A stretch of 32,960 nucleotides of DNA from Vampirovibrio sp. (GCA_021323475.1 JAJQJM010000013.1:1-32960), one strand, 5' to 3'; counted from the first letter of the stretch, positions 1 to 8,504 are shown. Program-made: numbers and translations. Notes: generated by a model not told the origin, from the sequence alone.

Positions 1-1
1 G

Positions 2-802
2 CTGGTGGTTGCAGGCAGCCGCTCCATGCCGGGCGCCGCCGTTTTATGCGCGGAAGCGGCCATGAGCGCCGGGGCAGGACTCGTCACCTTGGCAGCCCCG
101 GCCAGCGTGTTTGAGCAAATGAACCTGAGCCCGGAAATCATCCGCCTGCCCTTACCGGATGAGAATGCCTTGGGTGCGGCCTCCGTAGCCGCGTTACAGC
201 AGGCTCTGGTGGAAAAGCGCTATAACACGGTCATCATCGGCCCCGGCTTAGGGCAAACGCCGGAAACCACTGCCGCCATCTTGGCGCTGCTTGAAACGTT
301 GAAACAATCCGAACTTGCCGTCATCGTGGATGCGGACGGGCTCAATGCCCTAAGCACCCACCCTTCCGCCTTAAACGAGCGATTTATTCTCACGCCTCAT
401 ATTGGGGAATGCGCCCGACTGTTGAACACAGACAATCAACAGATTCTAGGCAACGTATTGGAAGCGGCCCAGCAGGCACGTTCTACCTATCAAGCGCATA
501 TCGTGTTGAAATCGGCTTCCACAGTAATCGCTACGTTTGGAACTGAGCCTCTATGCTGGATCTCACCCACCGGAAACCCCGGCATGGCCACCGCCGGCAG
601 CGGGGATGTGCTGAGTGGCATTATAGGGGCTATGGCGGCGCAACGGCATGCCCAGCGGCAAAGCCTTTGGCAATCCGCGCCCTTGGGTGTTTATCTGCAT
701 GGCTTGGCCGGGGATGCGGCAGCGGACGCGTTGACCCAATACGGCATGAAAGCATCCGATATTACCCGTCACCTGCCCCAAGCGTTTAAAATGGTGTTAT
801 GA
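2..802 (+). CDS. nnrD: ADP/ATP-dependent NAD(P)H-hydrate dehydratase, 5' truncated by window edge
   Basis: This is the carbohydrate-kinase-fold dehydratase that repairs hydrated NADH/NADPH using ADP or ATP. The reading frame is open to the left edge (Leu-Val-Val-Ala-Gly-Ser), so the apparent GTG at base 5 is internal and the true start lies outside. Family motifs are visible: GPGLG in the middle, VDADGLNAL, LTPH, and the C-terminal signature GNPGMATAGSGDVLSG, which matches the YjeF C-terminal domain. Whether an N-terminal epimerase domain (NnrE) is fused upstream cannot be seen. The stop codon overlaps the next start in an ATGA arrangement, which implies translational coupling with the HEAT-repeat gene. 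The family call is firm; the cofactor (ADP or ATP) is not readable from the sequence. Confidence 0.9.
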   Translation: MVVAGSRSMPGAAVLCAEAAMSAGAGLVTLAAPASVFEQMNLSPEIIRLPLPDENALGAASVAALQQALVEKRYNTVIIGPGLGQTPETTAAILALLETLKQSELAVIVDADGLNALSTHPSALNERFILTPHIGECARLLNTDNQQILGNVLEAAQQARSTYQAHIVLKSASTVIATFGTEPLCWISPTGNPGMATAGSGDVLSGIIGAMAAQRHAQRQSLWQSAPLGVYLHGLAGDAAADALTQYGMKASDITRHLPQAFKMVL

Positions 803-1554
803 GTTTCGTTCCCATCAAGAAAATCCAGAAACGGGATCCGGCCACCGGCGAGATGATCGAGCTGTACGCCGTGCCCTCCGTTTCCATTGCCACCCCGCAA
901 GGTCGCAAGCTGATTCCCAACCCCTCCGGCAACGAGGCCAACCTGTTCAACACCCTGGCAGAAGCGGAGGAAGCCATCCGCCGGGCCGGGTTCGATTATG
1001 AATTCGAGGGTAAAAAAACCTACCTGCTTGGTCAAGCCGCAGCCGCCGGGCAATCCAAGGCACGTTATAATGCTTCTTCCGTGGATCAGGCCGTTCCGCT
1101 ATTACTGGACATGCTGCAAGCGCGAGAAGCCAGCGTTGTGGCGAATGCCGCTTATGCGTTAGGGGCGTTAAAAGCCTTTGGAGCCATTGATCCGTTGGCC
1201 GAGCATTTGGGGCACGATGATCCGAGTGTCCGCAAAACGGTTGCCGAAGCCCTGGCCAAGTTTGGCATGCCCGCCCTGCCCCGTTTGCACGATGCCTTTG
1301 AGCAAGCCCGCGCCAGTAGCCATAAAAACGCGCCTTACATTCGCCTGACGGTGATGTTGTGCTTTTTGGAAATGCTGGACCAGGGTTTGGGCTTACCGCT
1401 GCGGGACCAGTTTTTGCCCCTGGCCGTAACCGCCCTGGCGGATGAAAGCTGGCTGGTTAAGTCGCAAGCCGCACTGGTCGTCGGTCGCACCGCGCAAATG
1501 CTGGACGAGGAACGTAAAAAAGCCGAACAGCAACGCCGGGGCCCCTCCTCCTGA
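799..1554 (+). CDS. HEAT-repeat protein of unknown role
   Basis: This 251-residue soluble protein has no signal peptide or membrane segment. Residues about 1-80 form a small, probably beta-rich N-terminal region. From about residue 90 onward, helical repeats of HEAT/PBS-lyase type appear (AVPLLLDMLQAREASVVANA, then AIDPLAEHLGHDDPSVRKTV, then ALPRLHDAFEQ), each with the typical Asp/Pro-Ser-Val-Arg turn. Such repeats usually mediate protein binding. The start codon overlaps the stop of the hydrate dehydratase gene by four bases, so the two are probably co-translated. The C-terminus is charged (EERKKAEQQRR). The specific function is unknown; a scaffold role is inference only. Confidence 0.75.
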   Translation: MSFVPIKKIQKRDPATGEMIELYAVPSVSIATPQGRKLIPNPSGNEANLFNTLAEAEEAIRRAGFDYEFEGKKTYLLGQAAAAGQSKARYNASSVDQAVPLLLDMLQAREASVVANAAYALGALKAFGAIDPLAEHLGHDDPSVRKTVAEALAKFGMPALPRLHDAFEQARASSHKNAPYIRLTVMLCFLEMLDQGLGLPLRDQFLPLAVTALADESWLVKSQAALVVGRTAQMLDEERKKAEQQRRGPSS

Positions 1555-1564
1555 CACACAGGCC

Positions 1565-2443
1565 CTAGTGAGGCTGTTTTAATGCCTCTTGAAAGGCCGC
1601 CTCGTCTTCCAGCTCAGAGTTGTCCGGCTGGTTCAGCAGGCCCATTTTCTGTTGCATACTCTGGAATTTCAGGAAGCTCACCAGTGAATCTATCTCGTCA
1701 TCGTTCAGCGGGCCGCCATGCTTTTTGGAAAATGGCGGCATTTGCGGGGAATTGGGCGAACCATCCGCAATCACACTTCGGATATGGCTGCGATAGGCTT
1801 CATCTTCGTAATCGCCACCCAACAGAGACGGCCCGGCAGCGGCAGGATTCCCGGTGGCATGGACGCCGTGGCACATGGCGCAATCCGCTAAAAACAACGC
1901 TTTGCCGCTTTTGCCCTTACCGGCATCCACATGGCAGGTGGCGCATTTGCCTTCAAACAGCACCAGCTTGTTTTTGGGCTGCAACATAATCTGATCATGG
2001 CCTTCCATGGGCTTTGGCAACACGTCACCTACTACAAACAAGGCCAATTCAGGCCGTTTGGGGTCGTTGCTATGCACGACAATTTTCTTACGGACTTTGC
2101 CCAGCTTGATGCTGGTGTCCAGTTCCACCTCAAGGCGGGTAAAATCACCGGGCGCAATGACCTTTTTGCTGACATCCGCCACCGTGCAACCGCAAGAGGT
2201 GTCGACTCCTGAAATTCGCAAGTGCTTTCCGCCGATATTGTAGATGAGAAAGCCTGTTTTCACCTTGCTATCGGTTTGTATCTGGCCGATATCCCGCACC
2301 CGCTCCTCGACGGACGCGATGGGGGGCTCGTAAATAGATACCACCACCGGCCTTCGGCCCGGCGTGGTCATGATATACCAGCCGGCAAAGAATGCCAGCA
2401 ACGCGAACGCCACTAAAATCATCACGCGTGACGGAGAGCGCAT
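1565..2443 (-). CDS. Membrane-anchored DUF1573 / c-type cytochrome fusion
   Basis: The ATG at 2443 has a GAGG nine bases upstream; an in-frame TTG at 2485 with its own GAGG would add 14 residues. From the ATG, residues about 6-27 are a hydrophobic signal anchor. A DUF1573-type beta domain follows (DIGQI, TSCGCT, IAPG, HSNDPKRP) with its conserved Cys-Gly-Cys at about 84-86. The C-terminal domain has two haem-binding motifs, CATCH at about 167-171 and CAMCH at about 188-192, and PQMPPF, a likely distal Met near 235. The predicted product is a periplasm-facing, tethered cytochrome. Two CxxCH motifs only 21 residues apart is unusual: the spacing fits one cytochrome domain with an extra haem or metal site. 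CcsA/Ccs1 encoded elsewhere in this window would supply haem attachment. The gene is convergent with the HEAT gene and divergent from the aldo/keto reductase. Confidence 0.82.
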   Translation of the reverse strand: MRSPSRVMILVAFALLAFFAGWYIMTTPGRRPVVVSIYEPPIASVEERVRDIGQIQTDSKVKTGFLIYNIGGKHLRISGVDTSCGCTVADVSKKVIAPGDFTRLEVELDTSIKLGKVRKKIVVHSNDPKRPELALFVVGDVLPKPMEGHDQIMLQPKNKLVLFEGKCATCHVDAGKGKSGKALFLADCAMCHGVHATGNPAAAGPSLLGGDYEDEAYRSHIRSVIADGSPNSPQMPPFSKKHGGPLNDDEIDSLVSFLKFQSMQQKMGLLNQPDNSELEDEAAFQEALKQPH

Positions 2444-2558
2444 GGAGAGGGACCTCGCCTTTCTTCCGGAAGATGGAACCGCCAATATCCTCTACATTGT
2501 AATTCAAATTGTGTTTACCGGTTGCAGACAAGGCGGCAAATCTTTTACCCTGAAAAAT

Positions 2559-3521
2559 ATGCGATACCGAATTCTAGGAAAAACCGGTTTTCAGGTTTCA
2601 GAGGTTGGCTTTGGCGGATGGGCCATTGGCGGAAATGCCTTTGGCGACAGTTACGGCGCCACCGATGACACGGCTTCCCTGACCGCGTTAAACCGAGCCT
2701 ACGAGCTGGGCTGCACTTTTTTCGATACCGCCGATGTTTACGGACATGGGCATGCGGAAACACTATTGGGCCAAGCCTTAAAAGGCTGGCAGCGAGACCG
2801 GATTTTCATTGCTACCGCAGGCGGGCAGGATTTTTTCGAGGAAACCCTAGCCAAAGCCGGAGGCGTCAAACCGAACTTTTCGGCCAGACACTTGCAAACC
2901 GCCGTGGACCGCAGCCTGAAACGCCTGGGTGTTGAGGCCATTGATCTGTACCAGCTTCATACCCCGCCGCTGGAGCTGATTCAGCATGGCCAAATCTTTG
3001 ATGTGTTACGCAACCTGAAAAGCCAGGGGAAAATCCGCTTCTACGGCATTGCGATTCACGATCCGCAGGAAGGCGTCCAGGCCATCAAGCTGGGGCAGGT
3101 GGATTGTGTGCAGGCCATCTATAACCTGTTTGACAAACGAATTGAAAACCAATTGCTGCAAACCTGCGCTGAAACGCAAACCGGGCTGATCGTTCGCGAA
3201 CCCTTGGCCCGCGGCTTTTTATCCGGCAAGTTTCAGGAAAACACCTCGTTTGAAAAAGGCGACAACCGGGCCATCTGGCCCAAGCCGCTGATTAACAAGC
3301 GCATTCAGGCCGCCGAAAAATTCAAACCGCTCATTCCGGAAGAATATAACCATTTGAGTCAACTGGCCATTGCCTATCCTCTCGCCAGCCCGGCGGTATC
3401 CACCGTCATTCCCGGCTGCAAGACGCCGGAGCAAGCCGAACGAAATATGGCCGTAGGCGCATTACCTCCTCTCACGCAGGATACGATGCAGGCAATAAAT
3501 CGGATTCAGGGGCTTTTATAA
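2559..3521 (+). CDS. Aldo/keto reductase-family protein lacking catalytic lysine
   Basis: This is a TIM-barrel protein of 320 residues, the normal length for the family. I chose the ATG at 2559 because it begins the conserved MRYRILGKTGFQVSEVGFGG strand; the longer frame from 2364 would run through the divergent cytochrome gene. The catalytic tetrad is only partly present: Asp56 (FFDTADVYG), Tyr61 and His134 (LYQLH) are there, but position 87 in IFIATAGG is Ala where IATKGG is expected. NADPH-binding features near the C-terminus (VIPGCKTPEQAERN) are intact, so the fold and cofactor binding are probably kept. The substrate is unknown. Loss of Lys would weaken ordinary carbonyl reduction, so a different reaction or a regulatory role is possible. 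The Shine-Dalgarno is weak. Confidence 0.88.
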   Translation: MRYRILGKTGFQVSEVGFGGWAIGGNAFGDSYGATDDTASLTALNRAYELGCTFFDTADVYGHGHAETLLGQALKGWQRDRIFIATAGGQDFFEETLAKAGGVKPNFSARHLQTAVDRSLKRLGVEAIDLYQLHTPPLELIQHGQIFDVLRNLKSQGKIRFYGIAIHDPQEGVQAIKLGQVDCVQAIYNLFDKRIENQLLQTCAETQTGLIVREPLARGFLSGKFQENTSFEKGDNRAIWPKPLINKRIQAAEKFKPLIPEEYNHLSQLAIAYPLASPAVSTVIPGCKTPEQAERNMAVGALPPLTQDTMQAINRIQGLL

Positions 3522-3576
3522 ATCGCATATAGAATACAATCCGGTTTCTGTTGAGATTTTCAGGAGATTTCCGCGA

Positions 3577-4206
3577 ATGGGTACAATTTCGCCACGTTTC
3601 GGGGCTGTTTATCGCCCTGTTGCACCGGTTAACCGGCCATTGCCTACTATACAAGACCCGTTACCGCTGGTGGCAAGACTGGGGCTGCAAACCAAAATGC
3701 TGATGGACGGCAATGTTCTGTATAATGAACCTTTGGTACAAAGCCTGGTAAATTGCAGAGAAATGGCCATTCCCGCATTAAAGACCCTGTTCCAGAGTAC
3801 CAATAACACGCCTGTCCTGCTGGAAGGGCTGTATGCGGCCGGCAAAATGGCAGAGGCGAAGGTCAACAACCTGGAGGAACTGTATCCTGCCCTCACCCGC
3901 TGGAACAGCCATCCCGATCCGACAATCCAGATGCATTTAGCCCGCTTTTACCGTAAAATCAACGAACCGAAAACCTTTGGGCCCATGCTGTCCACGGCAG
4001 TCAATTACGCCGTCAACATGTACCCGATGTCTTCGTCCTCTTCCTATAACGTAACTGAAGAGGTGGGAGCCACCCTGCTGGATCAGATTGCCCGGCGCAC
4101 CGCGCAGGAAACAGTCCGGCAATTGCTCCCTTTCATTCAGAACAAGCCGTTTCAGCCGATGCCACCCGTTTTTCTACCGAATAACAAGCCGAACCCCAAG
4201 CCTTAA
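3577..4206 (+). CDS. Uncharacterised helical protein
   Basis: This 209-residue protein belongs to no family I recognise. The ATG is preceded by AGGAG about ten bases upstream. The N-terminal 30 residues are Pro-rich and probably unstructured. Residues about 50-140 look like alternating helices with HEAT/ARM-like spacing (PALKTLFQ, VLLEGLYAAGKMAEAK, TIQMHLARFYRKI). A Ser-rich turn (YPMSSSSSYNV) follows, then a helix, then a Pro/Asn-rich tail (NNKPNPKP). There is no signal peptide or membrane segment. It sits between the aldo/keto reductase and the ROK kinase on the same strand, with small gaps, so co-transcription is plausible. Confidence 0.65.
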   Translation: MGTISPRFGAVYRPVAPVNRPLPTIQDPLPLVARLGLQTKMLMDGNVLYNEPLVQSLVNCREMAIPALKTLFQSTNNTPVLLEGLYAAGKMAEAKVNNLEELYPALTRWNSHPDPTIQMHLARFYRKINEPKTFGPMLSTAVNYAVNMYPMSSSSSYNVTEEVGATLLDQIARRTAQETVRQLLPFIQNKPFQPMPPVFLPNNKPNPKP

Positions 4207-4248
4207 TTAGAGAAAACCGAGAGCAAGAAAGAGAAGAGAGTAGTGCTA

Positions 4249-5271
4249 ATGAAAGACACAGCCATTACCGAAGCCAACCCCAGGCCGAACCATGCCCCGT
4301 CCAAAACCGGAATTACCAAACCCACCGTCGGAATCGACATTGGAGGCACTAAAATCAACGCCGCCGTGGTGGTGCCGGACAGCAAGCCGGGCGAAGAACA
4401 GTTTCAGTCGCTCATCAACGCGCCTACCCCTACGGATTCCGCCGTCTTCATGGATACACTGGTCACTATGGTGGACACCCTGAAGCAGCAGCATGACGTA
4501 GCCGCCGTCGGGATTTCCACAGCCGGGGTGGTGGACTCGATTCACGGGCGCATTCTGGGTTCTACCGGCAATATGCCGGCGCTGAAGAATCTCTGCAACC
4601 TGAAAGAATTACTGGAGGCCCGCATCCACCTGCCCGTCCATATGGAAAATGACGCCAACGCGGCCGCATACGGCGAATGGCGCAGTGGTGCCGCCAAAGG
4701 CGCGGAAAACATGTTCGCCATTACGCTGGGCACTGGCGTAGGCATGGGCATTGTGTTCAACGGCCAAATGTACCGAGGAACCCACTTTTACGCGGCGGAA
4801 GGCGGACACATCGCCATTTCTTACCACCGGGAGCGTAAATGCACCTGCGGCCGCTGGGATTGCTGGGAAGCCTTTGCCTCCGGCACCGGCCTGCAAAAAA
4901 CCGCCGCGATAGCCCTGGAGGCCGCTCCGGAAACTGCCAAAGCCGAGTTTCTGCAAAACTACTGCACCAACAACGAGGTGACCACTTATGCCGTCATCGC
5001 CGCTTGGAAAGACAACAACCACATCGGCGCCAAAATTATTGATCAATGGCACAACCATATCGCAGTCGGGCTGGGTAGCCTGATCAACGTGATGGATCCG
5101 GATATGATTGTGGTCGGCGGCGGTTTGGCTCAGTTCGTCAACTTCGAGTTGTTGAAGGAGCGCGCCCTGGAGCGCTCCATGAGTAATGACTTCCAGTTGG
5201 TCCCCGCCACATTGGGTAACCATGCGGGCATTGTGGGAGCCGCGTACCTTGCCTTGGAAACCTTAAGCTAA
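4249..5271 (+). CDS. ROK-family sugar kinase (glucokinase-like)
   Basis: This ATP-dependent hexose kinase is of the ROK type. Counting from the ATG at 4249, the phosphate-binding DIGGTK is at about 30-35, the catalytic ENDAN with Asp135 follows, GTGVG is at about 161-165, and the ROK zinc site is complete: EGGH (His187) and CTCGRWDC (Cys198, Cys200, Cys205). An in-frame GTG at 4243 is an alternative start only two codons earlier, and a purine-rich stretch (GAGAAGAGAG) lies upstream of both. Length, about 340 residues, is slightly long because of a Pro-rich N-terminal extension. Glucose is the likeliest substrate, but N-acetylglucosamine or mannose kinases share these motifs. The stop codon abuts the rsmA start with no gap (TAAATG), indicating an operon with rsmA and ispE. 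Confidence 0.88.
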   Translation: MKDTAITEANPRPNHAPSKTGITKPTVGIDIGGTKINAAVVVPDSKPGEEQFQSLINAPTPTDSAVFMDTLVTMVDTLKQQHDVAAVGISTAGVVDSIHGRILGSTGNMPALKNLCNLKELLEARIHLPVHMENDANAAAYGEWRSGAAKGAENMFAITLGTGVGMGIVFNGQMYRGTHFYAAEGGHIAISYHRERKCTCGRWDCWEAFASGTGLQKTAAIALEAAPETAKAEFLQNYCTNNEVTTYAVIAAWKDNNHIGAKIIDQWHNHIAVGLGSLINVMDPDMIVVGGGLAQFVNFELLKERALERSMSNDFQLVPATLGNHAGIVGAAYLALETLS

Positions 5272-6162
5272 ATGGCCCCTTCGAAACCACCCATTGAAAC
5301 CAATAACCCGCTACTGGCCGAAGCCCGTCGGCTTCGGCTGAAAAAGCGGTTCAGCCAGCACTTTCTGATCAATCAGCAGGTGGTGGATAACATTGCGGGC
5401 CTGATGAACCTGGGGCCGGATGATACCATTGTGGAAATCGGCCCCGGTGCCGGCTTTTTAACCGAAAAGCTGGTTCCGCATGCCGGTAAGTTAATGGCCG
5501 TCGAGCTGGATCGGTACATGGCGGAATACATGCGCCGGAAATTCCCTACCGCCCAGTACCCACAATTTGAACTGGTGGAACAGGACATCCTGCAATTCGA
5601 CTTCAATCGGGTAGCAGCACCCAAGTTCAAGGTGGTGGGTAATTTGCCGTATCAAATCACATCCAAAATCATGTTCCTGTTGGCAGGCGAACTGGATCAG
5701 CCCGTGTACCCGCTACGGGAGCGCATTACCCAGCTTACGGTAATGGTGCAAAAGGAAGTAGCGGACCGGATCACGGCATCTCCGGGGCAGCGGGCCTACA
5801 ATCCGCTTTCCATTGCCCTGCAGTTCTGGTTTGAGCCCCGGTTCGACTTTGTGGTGCCGGCCCGTGACTTTTGTCCGCCTCCCAAGGTGGAATCGGCGGT
5901 GGTTACGCTGATACCTCGGCCAGAACCACTGGTGCAGGTGAATGATATGCGACTGTTCGGCAAGCTGATAAAAGCGGCCTTTTCCCAGAAACGGAAAACC
6001 ATTCGCAACGCACTACTGGGCGCTTCTTTTACCGACGGAGCCACGTTGGACCGCGTGTTTGAAACCGTGGGCGTCAATTCCGGCCTGCGCGCGGAAGCCA
6101 TTTCGATTGTGACCTTTGGGGAGTTAGCCAATGCTTTCGGTTCAAACGCCGGCCAAAATTAA
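5272..6162 (+). CDS. rsmA: 16S rRNA dimethyladenosine transferase
   Basis: RsmA/KsgA dimethylates the two adjacent adenosines near the 3' end of 16S rRNA during small-subunit maturation, using SAM. Characteristic motifs are present: FSQHFL at about 27-32, the SAM-binding EIGPGAGFLT from residue 55, VELD at the acidic ribose-binding position, and the catalytic NLPY at 124-127. The region FCPPPKVESAVV is also diagnostic. Length (296 aa) is normal, with a roughly 25-residue N-terminal extension. It starts immediately after the ROK kinase stop, and its last 32 bases overlap the ispE start, so translation of the three is probably coupled. Confidence 0.96.
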   Translation: MAPSKPPIETNNPLLAEARRLRLKKRFSQHFLINQQVVDNIAGLMNLGPDDTIVEIGPGAGFLTEKLVPHAGKLMAVELDRYMAEYMRRKFPTAQYPQFELVEQDILQFDFNRVAAPKFKVVGNLPYQITSKIMFLLAGELDQPVYPLRERITQLTVMVQKEVADRITASPGQRAYNPLSIALQFWFEPRFDFVVPARDFCPPPKVESAVVTLIPRPEPLVQVNDMRLFGKLIKAAFSQKRKTIRNALLGASFTDGATLDRVFETVGVNSGLRAEAISIVTFGELANAFGSNAGQN

Positions 6163-7075
6163 CCTGTTCCTCAACATTCGCCCCCGCCGCCCGGACGGCT
6201 ACCATGAAATCTGCTCGATCATCCAGGCCGTTCGGCTCTGGGATCGGCTGGACGTAACCCCGCGCGGGGATGACAAACGGGACGTCCGTTTCACCTGCAA
6301 CATTCCGGCGCTGGAATACCAACCCAAGGAAAATCTGGTGGTGAAGGCCTACCAATTGTTCTGGCAAGCCACCGGCATCCCTCCGCTGGGTTTGAATGTC
6401 CATCTGGAGAAGGAAATCCCCATGCAGGCGGGCCTGGGGGGCGGCAGCTCCAATGCGGCGGCCATGCTGGTGATACTGAACCACCTGACGCATGCCAACC
6501 TCTCTGCGGACGAGTTACGCCGGTTGGGCGCCCAACTGGGCTCGGATGTGCCGTTTTTTATTGAAGGCGGCATCGCGCTGGTCAGCGGACGCGGCGAGGT
6601 TATTGAGCCTTTGCCCGGCAACCTGGTAGAAGAGCAGTCATTAGTCATTGTAAAACCGCTATCCCTGAATATCGACACCACACTAGCCTATCACCGGTTC
6701 GCCAGCGGCGGAAAGTACGAGGAACGTTCACCGGAACATTTGCTGAATGCGCTGAAGGAAGGCAAACAAAAGCGGCATACCCGTGACGAGGCGGCTTTGG
6801 AATCGTATCTGCTGAATGACTTTGAAAAGGTGCTGTTTCCCGAGTATCCCATGCTGGGGCAAATGGCTAAAAAAATGCGGGATGCCGGCATTCAACGCCC
6901 ATTATTGTCCGGCAGCGGTTCAGCCATGTTCGGATTTTCCGAAGCCAACCATACGATTCGTAAAGCCCTTACCGAGGCATTCCCCAAGAGCCAGTTCGAA
7001 ATTTTCTGGACTCAGACCTATCCGGGCGGCCCCATGCAGATTTCCCGCGAACTTAGCCCTAGCATGGCCGGTTGA
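6131..7075 (+). CDS. ispE: 4-diphosphocytidyl-2-C-methyl-D-erythritol kinase
   Basis: IspE phosphorylates CDP-methylerythritol in the non-mevalonate isoprenoid pathway. It is a GHMP kinase: PAKINLFL with Lys9 at the N-terminus, PDGYHE, the ATP-binding loop GLGGGSSNAA at about 101-110, LGSDVPFF with catalytic Asp139, and the C-terminal GHMP motif LLSGSGSAMFG. Length (314 aa) is slightly above the usual 280-300. The start lies within rsmA; ispE next to rsmA is a common bacterial arrangement. The presence of the gene shows that the organism makes isoprenoids by the MEP pathway. Confidence 0.96.
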   Translation: MLSVQTPAKINLFLNIRPRRPDGYHEICSIIQAVRLWDRLDVTPRGDDKRDVRFTCNIPALEYQPKENLVVKAYQLFWQATGIPPLGLNVHLEKEIPMQAGLGGGSSNAAAMLVILNHLTHANLSADELRRLGAQLGSDVPFFIEGGIALVSGRGEVIEPLPGNLVEEQSLVIVKPLSLNIDTTLAYHRFASGGKYEERSPEHLLNALKEGKQKRHTRDEAALESYLLNDFEKVLFPEYPMLGQMAKKMRDAGIQRPLLSGSGSAMFGFSEANHTIRKALTEAFPKSQFEIFWTQTYPGGPMQISRELSPSMAG

Positions 7076-7256
7076 AGGCACATTACGGCACTCACCTTTT
7101 TACACTCCAATATCTTTTTTTCATCTTTTTCGGGAAACCCGATATAGATCAGCAATATTACCTATCACGTTGTTTTTATTCTATTAGATTAATCTTGCGG
7201 CAAATCCATGCGGTTTGCGCAGCATTCCACTTGAAGTCACGGAGATTGAGCGCAAT

Positions 7257-7463
7257 ATGACAAAACTTGAACTGCAATTACTTAAGAACGATCTTTTCAA
7301 GGCGGAAAAAGAACTGGTTTGCATTGAGGCTGAATACGGCAAAGCCTCCCTCCAGTATCAGGAAGCCTTAAAACGCTTCGCACGGCTGTGGGCGGTGTTA
7401 AAAATGTCTCGCCCTCAGGAAGAATTTCTGCGGGAAGCCGCCCGTACCCCCGCCCTCGTTTAA
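7257..7463 (+). CDS. Small predicted coiled-coil protein
   Basis: This 68-residue ORF starts at the ATG at 7257, with GGAG 12 bases upstream. The sequence is almost entirely amphipathic helix rich in Leu, Lys and Glu (KLELQLLKNDLFKAEKEL, then YQEALKRFARLWAVLK), so a short coiled coil is likely. I do not recognise a family. The 180 bases upstream are AT-rich, with a perfect ten-base palindrome (AGATTAATCT, 7186-7195) that may mark an operator. The gene is convergent with the glycosyltransferase; no clear terminator lies between them. That it is a gene rests on its ribosome binding site and codon use. Confidence 0.6.
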   Translation: MTKLELQLLKNDLFKAEKELVCIEAEYGKASLQYQEALKRFARLWAVLKMSRPQEEFLREAARTPALV

Positions 7464-7515
7464 AAACCGTTTGTCTGATCTTAAAACAGGCAAGAAAGAA
7501 GTATCGTAGTAGACA

Positions 7516-8484
7516 TTATTTTGCCGGGCTTAACTGGCGCTGCGCCTCATACCAGTCCCGCTGATGCCGGGTGGTTTCGGTAAGCAAGCGGCAAAACGTC
7601 TCATCCGGGTAACGGTAGGGTTCAATACGGTAGTTAAAGTCCTCGAACAACAGCGCATGCTCGTTCACAGGATGCACCCATTCCCCATTCAGCCTTTCGA
7701 TATAGGTTCTCAACTTAGCTTCCCGCTTAAAGCGCGGATTGATGGCCATATTCAAATGCACCAGGTTCACACTGTTCAGGCGTCCCTTGGGACCCTGGCA
7801 TTCAATGCCCAAATGCCCCACGGCGCCCGGAAACTTCAGCAGCGATTTGTCATTTTTGAACAGACGCATCTGGTAATCCGGGTACAGGTAACCGTCATTG
7901 ATCCATTGCAACGGATCGATGGACGATAAATGCAGACGAGGGATTTTATAGTGGGTATAGCGATCGGTGGAAAGCAATCCGGCGACCAACCCGGTGAAAT
8001 GGGGTTCGGGATACTCGTCATCATCCAGTCGCAGCACCCAGTCCCCGTGGCAGCGGTCAATCAGCGGCTCCAACCCGGCATTGCAAGTCAGCGCGTCGCT
8101 TTGAATCACAAACAGCTCGTCCGCCAAGCCTTCGCAAGCTGCCAAGGTGTTATCCGTGGTTTTACTATCCACGCCCACCACAATCTCATCGGAAAAAACC
8201 CGAATATACTCCAGCAACGGGCGGATGCGTTCGGCGGAGTTCATGGTCATAATGCAGGTGGTTAACTTGGGACGCGTTGCGGCATTTCGACCTAATGCCT
8301 CCCAGCGAGGGCGTACCAGCCAGTTCTCGTAGAGTGCGCCCAGACGGTGGGAAAACCGGCGAGCCCGTTGCCGCGACATATCCCGCCTGAACACCTGTTG
8401 GTAACGCTGATCGCGCTGTATGGCAAAGTCGGAAGCTTTCATACCCCCATTATGAATGACCCCCGGTGAATTATAAAGCCGCAT
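7516..8484 (-). CDS. Glycosyltransferase family 2 protein
   Basis: This 322-residue protein has a GT-A domain starting near residue 72 (KLTTCIMTMNSAERIRPLLE), the DEIVVGVDSKTTDNT strand and the nucleotide-sugar/metal motif RLDDDEYP. The overall pattern resembles the KdtX/WaaE-type beta-glycosyltransferases that decorate lipopolysaccharide cores, but no LPS genes adjoin it and the acceptor is unknown. There is no membrane segment. The first ATG (8484) has no clear ribosome site; an ATG at 8442 is an equally possible start. The gap to the divergent kinase gene is only 20 bases if 8484 is used, which is very short for two promoters and slightly favours the downstream start. Confidence 0.85.
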   Translation of the reverse strand: MRLYNSPGVIHNGGMKASDFAIQRDQRYQQVFRRDMSRQRARRFSHRLGALYENWLVRPRWEALGRNAATRPKLTTCIMTMNSAERIRPLLEYIRVFSDEIVVGVDSKTTDNTLAACEGLADELFVIQSDALTCNAGLEPLIDRCHGDWVLRLDDDEYPEPHFTGLVAGLLSTDRYTHYKIPRLHLSSIDPLQWINDGYLYPDYQMRLFKNDKSLLKFPGAVGHLGIECQGPKGRLNSVNLVHLNMAINPRFKREAKLRTYIERLNGEWVHPVNEHALLFEDFNYRIEPYRYPDETFCRLLTETTRHQRDWYEAQRQLSPAK

Positions 8485-8504
8485 GATGATAAAGATGACC
8501 TACA

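Noticed and set aside
2364-2558. N-terminal extension of the aldo/keto reductase
   Set aside because: These codons overlap the 5' end of the divergent cytochrome gene, and the family fold begins at the ATG at 2559.
4609-5223. Reverse-strand 204-codon frame opposite the ROK kinase
   Set aside because: The opposite strand carries complete ROK motifs; this frame has none.
7119-7145. TCGGG-AAA-CCCGA hairpin after ispE as a terminator
   Set aside because: The T-run precedes the stem on the forward strand and an A-run follows it on the reverse strand, so neither orientation gives a terminator.
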